A stretch of DNA of 64,000 bases from Bacteroidales bacterium UBA4070 (lineage in GTDB: Bacteria; Bacteroidota; Bacteroidia; Bacteroidales; VadinHA17): the NCBI GenBank assembly GCA_002383485.1, contig DFYY01000008.1, positions 28,692-92,691 of the forward strand, read 5' to 3'. Positions 57,013 to 64,000 of this stretch are shown here, in pieces. The notes under the pieces were generated by a model. That model had not been told where the DNA came from, searched no databases, and saw nothing but the letters and a program-made list of their open reading frames with translations. A program made the position numbers and the translations under genes. Within the stretch, counting starts at the first letter, position 1; each line of letters opens with the position of its first letter.

Positions 57013-57046
57013 TTCGTAATTCGCAAATCGCACATCGCAAATTCTA
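57009..57046 (+). repeat. Short 8-bp-period repeat between hutI and ftcD
   Basis: The spacer reads as degenerate 8-base steps (TTCGTAA.., TTCGCAAA, TCGCACAT, CGCAAATT). The period is the same as in the large repeat at 54117, but the unit sequence differs. Confidence 0.6.
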
Positions 57047-57055
57047 TTGAATATC

Positions 57056-58750
57056 ATGATAAATAACCGTCTTATTGAATGCGTTCCCAACTTCAGCGAG
57101 GGGCGCGACATGGAAAAGATAAAGCAGATCACTGACGAGATTGAATCTGTAGAAGGTGTAATGCTGCTTGATGTTGACCCCGGACGTGACACGAACCGGA
57201 CTGTGGTCACATTTGTCGGTGATCCGGAATCGGTCTGTGAAGCAGCATTCAGGGCTGTCCGGAAGGCTGCACAGGTGATTGACATGTCGAAACATTCCGG
57301 AGCCCATCCGCGGATGGGAGCCACGGATGTATGTCCGCTGGTCCCTGTGGCCGGTCTGACAATGGAGGAGACGGCTGAGTATGCCCGCAGTCTGGCCCGC
57401 AGGATAGGGGAGGAGCTGTCACTCCCTGTTTATTGCTACGAATCAGCTGCATTCGAGGAGAAGAGAAGAAATCTTGCCAGTGTCAGGGCAGGTGAGTACG
57501 AGGGGCTTAGGAAGAAGCTCGAAGACCCGGCCTGGAAGCCAGATTTCGGGCCGGCACGGTTCGATGCCGGAGCAGGGGCGGTCATTGTCGGTGCGCGCGA
57601 TTTTCTCGTTGCATTCAATATTAATCTCAATACAACATCAACACGCAGGGCGAATGCCATCGCCTTCGATGTCAGGGAGCGGGGGCGCGAGAAGCGTGAG
57701 GGCAATCCAATCACAGGGAAGGTTGTCAGGGATGCCGACGGCAATCCTGAAATGATACCGGGATCGCTGAAGGCGGTAAAGGCCATCGGATGGTATATCC
57801 CGGAATACGGATTTGCACAGATATCGATGAACCTTACAAATATTGGCGTTACTCCTGTGCATACCGCATTTGATGAGGTATGCCGCAAGGCCGGGGAAAG
57901 GGGAGTCAGGGTGACTGGCTCTGAACTTGTGGGTCTGATACCTCTGAAATCGATGCTGGATGCCGGACGTTATTTTCTGCACCTCCAGCAGCGGTCGGCA
58001 GGCGTTTCTGACGAAGAGCTCATCCGTACAGCAGTAAGGTCCATGGGCCTGTCAGAGCTTAAGCCGTTCAACCCGCAGGAAAAGATAATTGAATACATCC
58101 TTGCTGACAAAAAGCGGGCGAAACTTGTTGATCTTTCTCTTGCCTCGTTTGTCTGGGAGACATCCTCAGATTCGCCAGCTCCCGGCGGCGGATCAGTGGC
58201 TGCCGCAATGGGTGCCATGGGTGCTGCCCTCGGGACTATGGTTGCCAACCTTTCCGGCCACAAGAGAGGCTGGGATGACCGATGGGAGGAGTTTGCCACA
58301 TGGGCCGAGAGGGGAGCTGAGATGCAGAAGAGGCTTCTGGAGCTGGTGGATGAGGACACTGAAGCCTATAACGGTATTCTTAAGGCTTTCGAGATGCCTA
58401 AAAAGAGTGATGAAGAGAAGGCTGCCAGGGCAGCTGCCGTAGAGGCGGCAACACTGCATGCCTCACTGGTGCCGCTGACAGTCATGAAAGAGGCATTCAA
58501 GGTATTTGAGCTGTTGCAAGAGATGACTATGAAAGGCAATCCTAACTCAGTCACAGACGGAGCTGTAGGGGTGCTTGCAGTAAGAGCCTGCATCGCGGGC
58601 GCCTTCCTGAATGTAAAGATAAATGCAAAGGGTCTGAAGGACAGGTCGAGGGCAGCCATCCTTACAGAAGAAGCACAGGCTATAGATGATGCTGCCGCAA
58701 AGCTTGAGGAGGAGATCATGACACGCGTTTCCGGCCAGTTTGCCATCTGA
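57056..58750 (+). CDS. ftcD: Bifunctional glutamate formimidoyltransferase/formiminotetrahydrofolate cyclodeaminase
   Basis: 564 residues from the ATG at 57056; a TTG at 57047 is less likely. The N-terminal formiminotransferase domain (1 to about 325) has LIECVPNFSEGRD, HSGAHPRMGATDVCPLVP and FNINLNTTS. The C-terminal cyclodeaminase domain (about 340-564) has SSDSPAPGGGSVAAAMGAMGAAL. Bacteroides usually has these as two proteins; here they are fused as in animals. The protein moves a formimino group from formiminoglutamate to tetrahydrofolate and releases ammonia. Confidence 0.95.
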   Translation: MINNRLIECVPNFSEGRDMEKIKQITDEIESVEGVMLLDVDPGRDTNRTVVTFVGDPESVCEAAFRAVRKAAQVIDMSKHSGAHPRMGATDVCPLVPVAGLTMEETAEYARSLARRIGEELSLPVYCYESAAFEEKRRNLASVRAGEYEGLRKKLEDPAWKPDFGPARFDAGAGAVIVGARDFLVAFNINLNTTSTRRANAIAFDVRERGREKREGNPITGKVVRDADGNPEMIPGSLKAVKAIGWYIPEYGFAQISMNLTNIGVTPVHTAFDEVCRKAGERGVRVTGSELVGLIPLKSMLDAGRYFLHLQQRSAGVSDEELIRTAVRSMGLSELKPFNPQEKIIEYILADKKRAKLVDLSLASFVWETSSDSPAPGGGSVAAAMGAMGAALGTMVANLSGHKRGWDDRWEEFATWAERGAEMQKRLLELVDEDTEAYNGILKAFEMPKKSDEEKAARAAAVEAATLHASLVPLTVMKEAFKVFELLQEMTMKGNPNSVTDGAVGVLAVRACIAGAFLNVKINAKGLKDRSRAAILTEEAQAIDDAAAKLEEEIMTRVSGQFAI

Positions 58751-58910
58751 TACGTATTAGCCGGCACCTGATTGTGTTTTGATTTTCCGTGCCGGGTCAA
58801 TAAATCCCGACCAGGAATCTGCTCCTATTATATAGAGGTTAAACCGTTTTTTTTTTTTTCTTTTTTGTGCTGATTCATGTTCCGCAAAGCCCAAAAAAAA
58901 AGGACGTTAG

Positions 58911-58940
58911 TTTGTTTATTTCGAAATATTGTTAATTTTG
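58911..58940 (+). promoter_or_regulatory. susC promoter
   Basis: TTTG (58911-58914) and TAATTTTG (58933-58940) are 18 bases apart, giving an untranslated leader of about 40 bases before the susC ATG. Long T and A tracts lie just upstream (58847-58866 and 58893-58901). Confidence 0.7.
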
Positions 58941-58989
58941 CGTACGTGAGTAATTCACGTTAACCCTTATTAACCTAAACACTTGTAGT

Positions 58990-61900
58990 ATGAAAAAGAT
59001 CTTTTTGCTCTTTTCATTGCTGCTGATGACAGGTTTTCTTGTCATAGGGCAGACTTCGCTGGTCACGGGAAAGGTTACGAGTTCTGAGGACGGAACAGAA
59101 CTGCCGGGCGTCTTTGTGACTGTAAAGGGGACAACCCTTGGAACCATCACAGGACCGGACGGAAAATTCTCCCTCCAGGTTCCCTCTGCCGGCAGAACGC
59201 TGGTATTCAGCTTCGTGGGCTATGTGACCCAGGAGCAGGCCATTTCAGGCAGAAACGTGATAGATGTTGTACTGCAGCAGGACCTCTTCAATGTTGATGA
59301 AGTGGTTGTTGTTGCATACGGTACTGCGCAGAAGCGCGATGTAGCCGGTGCAATATCGACTGTAAGCGGCGGTGACATTGCCAAGATGAACCTTCAGAGC
59401 TTTGACCAGGCACTTGCCGGTAAGGCTGCAGGTGTCTCGATCACCCTTCCCAACGGTGTGCTCAACAACCCGCCAGTTATCCGTATCAGGGGGTTCAACT
59501 CAATAACTTCCAGTTCCAACCCGCTTGTGGTTGTTGACGGTGTGCCGGTGTTTACAGGCAACATCGGGGGTACTGCCATCCAGAACTCACTCGCTGACAT
59601 CAACCCCTCTGACATCCAGTCGATGGAGATACTCAAGGATGCCTCTGCAACCGCTCTCTATGGTTCAAGGGCAGCCAACGGTGTTATCCTTATTACCACC
59701 AAGAGAGGATCCGGCGTCAAAACAAAGGTTACCTATGATGGTTTCGCAGGGTGGACCGAGCCTTACAGGTTGTTTGACCTGATGAATGCCGAACAGTACC
59801 TGGCACACAAGAACCTCGCTTATGCAAATGCCGGGTCATCTGTTGTTCTGCAGCAGGTAAACGGCCCTGACGGGAAACCTGTTGATACCAACTGGGCTGA
59901 CTATGTCTATCAGAAGGGATTCCAGCATAGTCACGCTATCACTGTTTCAGGTTCATCACCCTCCACTTCCTATTTTCTGTCGGTTGGCTACACTGATCAG
60001 GACGGTATGGTGAAGAAAAACTTCTACAACAGGAAGAATGCCAGGATGAATATGGATCACAAGGTCACAAAATTCCTGTCAATAGGAGCCAGCGTGGCAT
60101 ACACCAACGGTTATACTGAGTCACCCAACACCGGGTCAAGTTTCGCAACCGCAGGTGCAGCACGTCTTGCATTCGTTCTTCCTCCGATTATCGGCCCGTA
60201 TCTGCCTGATGGTTCCTATAACCTAGCAGGAGGTACAATAGCCGGTATGGGAACAGGGCTTGCTGCTGGCGGCCTGGGATACCATAACCCGGCACAGATA
60301 ATGGCTACCAACAAACACACAACCGATTCAGACAGGTTGCTTGCAACTCTCTCAGCCAGCCTTGAACCATTCAAGGGTTTTGTTCTGAAGACAGTTTACG
60401 GTATGGATAACCTTGCCAGGGAGACGACCACCTTCTGGCATCCGATCGGTGGCGACGGATACTCATACGGCGGTTATGCCTACAACTGGACAGGCAAGGA
60501 CAAGCGCTGGACCTGGACAAATACTGCCAATTACAATCTGACGGTAGCTGACAGGCTTAACCTTGGCTTACTTGCCGGACTTGAAAATCAGAGAACGGTC
60601 AGCCGCAGCTGGAATGCAACAAAAACCGGGGTTTCTGACCCGCTCTTTGAAACCTTTGCAGGACCCTGGACTACTGCCTACGGAGTGCCCGGGGGCGGCT
60701 ACGGAGAAAACTTCTATTCTTCCTATTTCGGGCGGATCACTGCCAACTGGGATAAGAAATATTACCTGGAAGGAAGCCTCCGCCGTGACGGTTACAGCGG
60801 CCTCTCAAAGGATAACAAGTGGGGTAACTTCGGCGGTGTTTCGTTCATGTGGAATGTCGCCAACGAGGGCTTCATAGCAAATTCAGGACTGAATGACATC
60901 TTTTCGGATATGAGACTCAAGCTGAGCTACGGACGCGTTGGAAACATGTTCGGCATCAGTAACTACGGATCTCTGTTCCTCTACAGTTTCAGCCTCTACG
61001 GTGACCTGCCGACACTCTACTTCTCGCAGGCAGGTAATGCTGACCTCAAGTGGGAAACAAGTGACAAATACGATGTCGGACTTAGTTTTGGCCTCCTGAA
61101 TGACAGATTACAGGCTGACCTCAACTACTTCTACAATGATGTCAATAACCTTATCCTCAACGTTCCGCAGTCGCCTTCAAAGGGCATACCGGGCAACTCC
61201 ATCCCTGCAAACGTTGGTTCAATGTTCAACAAGGGATTTGAGTTCTCTCTTACCAGCTACAACATTACCAGACCCAACTTCAACTGGACAACCAATTTCA
61301 ACTTTACCGCCCTGAAGAACGAAGTGACGGAACTTGCTCCTGGCGTTGAAGAGATCAGGACGTCTACCGCTGACCTGGAGACTACCAACATAACCATGGT
61401 TGGACTGCCTGTAGGAAACATACTGGCCGTTGAGACAAGAGGTGTTGATCCGGCAACAGGATTCAGGATCTTTGTCAATGCAGCCGGACAGGAAGTACTG
61501 TATAACCATGCTGCAACAAATAAATGGACATACAGGTCAGACGGGAACGTTGCACCAGCCATCAGCACCGCAACAGATGCTGTTGCATGGGCCTCCCCGC
61601 TGCCCAAGTACTACGGAGGTCTTGACAATAACCTGGAATTCAGGGGATTTGACGTCGCTCTCAATATGACCTATGCATTCGGCTTCTATGTTTACGCCGG
61701 CTCCAAGGCAGGTATCAGGGACCAGAGATGGTGGAACAACTCGGTTGAAGTCTATGAAACAGCGTGGAAGAAACCCGGTGACATTACCAACATACCCAAG
61801 CCTATTATCAATGATAACATTTCCAACGGGTCTGCGTTCCCCATCACGGAAAACGTGGAAAAGGGAGACTATCTGAAGATAAGAAACCTGTCAGCAGGCT

Positions 61901-62109
61901 ATACGTTTAAAAACATTCTTCCGGGTGTAATGAACATAGAAAGGATCCGGATTTACGGACAGGTATTCAATGCATTCGTCTTCACGAAGTATTCAGGTTC
62001 AGACCCTGAGGTATCGACTAATACAGACTCTAACCTCGCACCTGGTATAGACAGGAATACTGCACCACAGGCAAGGACATACACCTTTGGCGTCAACGTA
62101 AGTTTTTAA
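58990..62109 (+). CDS. SusC/RagA-family TonB-linked outer-membrane transporter
   Basis: 1039 residues. A signal peptide (LFSLLLMTGFLVIGQ) precedes a carboxypeptidase-regulatory-like domain (VTGKVTSSEDGTELPGVFVTVKGT..). The plug domain starts at VDEVVVVAYGTAQKRDVAGAIS and includes SIEILKDASATALYGSRAANGVILITTKRG-type words (seen as MEILKDASATALYGSRAAN). The 22-strand barrel ends in TYTFGVNVSF. No STN domain is present, so no anti-sigma signalling is expected. With SusD it imports oligosaccharides or peptides, powered by TonB. Confidence 0.96.
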   Translation: MKKIFLLFSLLLMTGFLVIGQTSLVTGKVTSSEDGTELPGVFVTVKGTTLGTITGPDGKFSLQVPSAGRTLVFSFVGYVTQEQAISGRNVIDVVLQQDLFNVDEVVVVAYGTAQKRDVAGAISTVSGGDIAKMNLQSFDQALAGKAAGVSITLPNGVLNNPPVIRIRGFNSITSSSNPLVVVDGVPVFTGNIGGTAIQNSLADINPSDIQSMEILKDASATALYGSRAANGVILITTKRGSGVKTKVTYDGFAGWTEPYRLFDLMNAEQYLAHKNLAYANAGSSVVLQQVNGPDGKPVDTNWADYVYQKGFQHSHAITVSGSSPSTSYFLSVGYTDQDGMVKKNFYNRKNARMNMDHKVTKFLSIGASVAYTNGYTESPNTGSSFATAGAARLAFVLPPIIGPYLPDGSYNLAGGTIAGMGTGLAAGGLGYHNPAQIMATNKHTTDSDRLLATLSASLEPFKGFVLKTVYGMDNLARETTTFWHPIGGDGYSYGGYAYNWTGKDKRWTWTNTANYNLTVADRLNLGLLAGLENQRTVSRSWNATKTGVSDPLFETFAGPWTTAYGVPGGGYGENFYSSYFGRITANWDKKYYLEGSLRRDGYSGLSKDNKWGNFGGVSFMWNVANEGFIANSGLNDIFSDMRLKLSYGRVGNMFGISNYGSLFLYSFSLYGDLPTLYFSQAGNADLKWETSDKYDVGLSFGLLNDRLQADLNYFYNDVNNLILNVPQSPSKGIPGNSIPANVGSMFNKGFEFSLTSYNITRPNFNWTTNFNFTALKNEVTELAPGVEEIRTSTADLETTNITMVGLPVGNILAVETRGVDPATGFRIFVNAAGQEVLYNHAATNKWTYRSDGNVAPAISTATDAVAWASPLPKYYGGLDNNLEFRGFDVALNMTYAFGFYVYAGSKAGIRDQRWWNNSVEVYETAWKKPGDITNIPKPIINDNISNGSAFPITENVEKGDYLKIRNLSAGYTFKNILPGVMNIERIRIYGQVFNAFVFTKYSGSDPEVSTNTDSNLAPGIDRNTAPQARTYTFGVNVSF

Positions 62110-62130
62110 TCACCAAATCAAGAATCAGAT

Positions 62131-63603
62131 ATGAAAAAAACAATAAAAGGTTCAATAATATTAGCTTTAATATTGTTGATAACCGGTTGTACCAAGGATG
62201 AATGGATGAATCCGGTTCCGATTACCTCGGTCTACGATCAGTTTGCCTTTGACACCAAAGCCAGGATCGAGGAACAGGTAAATGGTATCTACTCTTCCCT
62301 GAAGAGTGGGCAGCATCTGGGCGGCAGATTTCAGATCTACAATGATGTCAGGTGTGACAACTTCCTTCCCAGGTCATCAAACCTCGTAACTAACTTTGCA
62401 ACATGGAACCATACTGTAATCAGTTCCACGAACGAGGTTCAGAACCTTTGGGGTGCTATTTACAGTACCGTCAATACGGTTAATCTTTTCCTGGAAGGTA
62501 TTGAAGCTGCATGGAGCGGCGGCAAACTGGACGGTGTTATAACCCAGGCTGAGTATGACCAGTACAGGGCTGAAGCTCTGGCCGTGAGGGCAATATGCTA
62601 TTTTGACCTCGTGCAGATGTATTCCAAGCCTTATCATATGGGTAATGGAGCAAACCGTGGTGTTCCTCTCAGGCTGACTGCTAACAAGACGAGAGAAGGG
62701 AATGATATGGCGCCGAGCACTGTAGCCCAGGTTTATGATCAGATTCTTAATGACCTGAATGATGCTGAACCATTCGCAAAAGCAGATTTTTCAAACACCA
62801 GCCTGAATATAACCAGGGTGCACAGGAATACCATCATTGCGTACAAAACCAGGGTCTACCTGCATATGCACGACTGGGATGCTGTTGTTACAGAGTCAGC
62901 CAAAATAGTACCGGATGCAGCTCCTTTCACAGCCAAATCAGGTGTGGCACATGCTCTTAATGCCAGCTATATGGCAACATTTGCATCACCCAATGTGACG
63001 AAAGAGTCCATATTTTCGCTGCCCCATACCTCATCAAGTAACCCAGGGACACAGAACTTCCTTGCTCACTATTATCAGAAGGGATCCTCGGAATCATATT
63101 ATCTTGTTACAGGCCCAGGATCTCTCTATGCAACCATGGATGCCACCGATGTGAGGAAAACATCAATGGAAACAGCCAGTAGCAAGGTATACATTATGAA
63201 GTATACTGATCGCAGCACAAGGACTGACTGGTCTCCGGTAATCAGATGGGCCGAAGTTCTCCTGAACCGTTCCGAGGCTCTTGTCCGTGCCGGAAATGCT
63301 GTCACTCAGGAAGCTGTGGATCTCCTGAATGCCGTAAGGACCAGGTCATTTGCCACAGGAGCCTATACACTTGCCAGCTTTGCAACGATTGATGATTTTA
63401 TCAATGCAATACTGCTTGAAAGGAATATGGAATTTCTCGGTGAAGGCATCAGAAACATGGATCTGATGCGTACCGGACTGGCCATACCAAGTAAGAGCAG
63501 CCCGGACTTCGGTACCGTCGGTGCTATTCTGCCCACCGCCCAGTCCTATTTCTGGCCTGTTCCTGACAGTGAGCTCAGCTACAACAAGCTCATGACTCCG
63601 TGA
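62131..63603 (+). CDS. SusD/RagB-family nutrient-binding lipoprotein
   Basis: 490 residues. The lipobox is LLITGC, so the protein is surface-anchored next to SusC. Four TPR-like pairs and the family words YDQFAFDTKARIEEQVNGIYSSL, YRAEALAVRAICYFDLVQMYSKPY, VIRWAEVLLNRSEALVRAG and LERNMEFLGEGIRNMDLMRTG are present. It forms the lid of the SusC barrel. The gene begins 21 bases after susC. No glycosidase or peptidase is near, so the substrate cannot be named. Confidence 0.96.
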   Translation: MKKTIKGSIILALILLITGCTKDEWMNPVPITSVYDQFAFDTKARIEEQVNGIYSSLKSGQHLGGRFQIYNDVRCDNFLPRSSNLVTNFATWNHTVISSTNEVQNLWGAIYSTVNTVNLFLEGIEAAWSGGKLDGVITQAEYDQYRAEALAVRAICYFDLVQMYSKPYHMGNGANRGVPLRLTANKTREGNDMAPSTVAQVYDQILNDLNDAEPFAKADFSNTSLNITRVHRNTIIAYKTRVYLHMHDWDAVVTESAKIVPDAAPFTAKSGVAHALNASYMATFASPNVTKESIFSLPHTSSSNPGTQNFLAHYYQKGSSESYYLVTGPGSLYATMDATDVRKTSMETASSKVYIMKYTDRSTRTDWSPVIRWAEVLLNRSEALVRAGNAVTQEAVDLLNAVRTRSFATGAYTLASFATIDDFINAILLERNMEFLGEGIRNMDLMRTGLAIPSKSSPDFGTVGAILPTAQSYFWPVPDSELSYNKLMTP

Positions 63604-63627
63604 TATTAAAGGTTTCCTGAAGAAAAG

Positions 63628-63660
63628 AAGCCGCCTCCTCACCGGGGCGGCTTTTTTTTC
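63628..63660 (+). terminator. susCD operon terminator
   Basis: AAGCCGCC (63628-63635) pairs with GGCGGCTT (63646-63653) and is followed by a run of T, 25 bases after the susD stop. Confidence 0.9.
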
Positions 63661-64000
63661 GGCAGCCCGGGTACGGGGAGTATTCCTGTAAAAATATGTC
63701 CTTATGATTTATAACATCTACCGGCCCGCTTTGATATTTGAATTTTTAGTCTATATTTGAGTGGATGAAGTGATTATGTTTTTAACCCAATTAAACTAAA
63801 AGTAACTAATCAGTTTCTGTAAAATTAGGTGTTATTAACAATTCTTGCCGTTTGAACCAACATTTTTCGTCTTTGTGTTACGCTGTTTTGTAAAAATGAA
63901 TACATATGAACAAATATTATTTTAGTGTTTGATAAATAGGTGGTTACGTTCTTTGATATAATTGATTTCAGGATTAGTTTTGTAGCACAGACTATGGAAC
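63661..64000 (+). other. Intergenic stretch with a candidate promoter at the right edge
   Basis: No gene is seen in this AT-rich stretch. Near the edge, TTTG (63952-63955) and TAGTTTTG (63975-63982) are 19 bases apart, which suggests a rightward gene beginning at or beyond the window end. An ATG at 63994 is the first candidate start. Confidence 0.5.

Noticed and set aside
58751..58820. CCGGCAC/GTGCCGG hairpin after ftcD as a terminator
   Set aside because: The loop is long (about 20 bases) and no T tract follows closely, so I did not list it as a feature.

Overview
The window reads as chromosome of a Bacteroidota (Bacteroidetes) member, probably Bacteroidales or a close relative. Lineage marks: a SusC/SusD outer-membrane pair, a Bacteroidetes-type omega subunit next to bamD, ribosomal protein Thx, DUF4835, DUF4252 and DUF4914 genes, a short principal sigma factor, and many start regions carrying the Bacteroidetes promoter (-33 TTTG, -7 TAnnTTTG). 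No phage, insertion sequence, CRISPR array or integrated island was seen. Most of the window is ordinary core genome, and I did not find a convincing complete novel system.

Layout. 1-7 kb: partial S9 (DPP-IV type) peptidase, an orphan thiamine-diphosphate enzyme with a duplicated 5' end, Thx, a deacetylase-like/acyltransferase-like pair, and ftsE. 7-15 kb: a large TPR protein and an outer-membrane barrel, gyrB and a DedA protein. 15-25 kb, minus strand: a tripartite RND efflux operon, and an operon of dapF, an S9 hydrolase, rlmN and a PBP4-type carboxypeptidase. 25-34 kb: HtrA protease, rpoD, a LytT/LytS-type two-component pair with a periplasmic propeller sensor, uvrB and a deacetylase lipoprotein. 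34.7-37 kb: a gene-poor stretch with a possible pyrophosphatase remnant, a SiaC-like gene, small ORFs and lipoproteins, an elaborate inverted-repeat structure and tRNA-Pro(GGG). 37-43 kb: Tat-exported DUF362 protein with a DUF6599-like partner, trxB, SRPBCC protein, TorD-like chaperone, and a DUF4252 / sigma-anti-sigma fusion / DUF4252 cluster. 43-54 kb: DUF4914 P-loop protein, an alpha-oxoamine synthase of sphingolipid/sulfonolipid type, the bamD-omega-coaBC-DUF4835-recN operon, fabI and a DUF819 membrane protein. 54-64 kb: an 8-bp tandem repeat, a BamA-like barrel, hutI and a fused ftcD (lower half of histidine degradation), then susC and susD.

Best second looks: the sigma factor that has lost regions 2.3 to 4 and reads in frame into its anti-sigma gene (42.4 kb); the A11 tract at the CoaC/CoaB junction, where either a +1 or a -1 slip meets a stop at once; the nested cloverleaf-like inverted repeat beside tRNA-Pro; the 18-copy 8-bp repeat with 40-bp higher-order order; and the duplicated 5' end in front of the thiamine-diphosphate enzyme, which supplies its Shine-Dalgarno.
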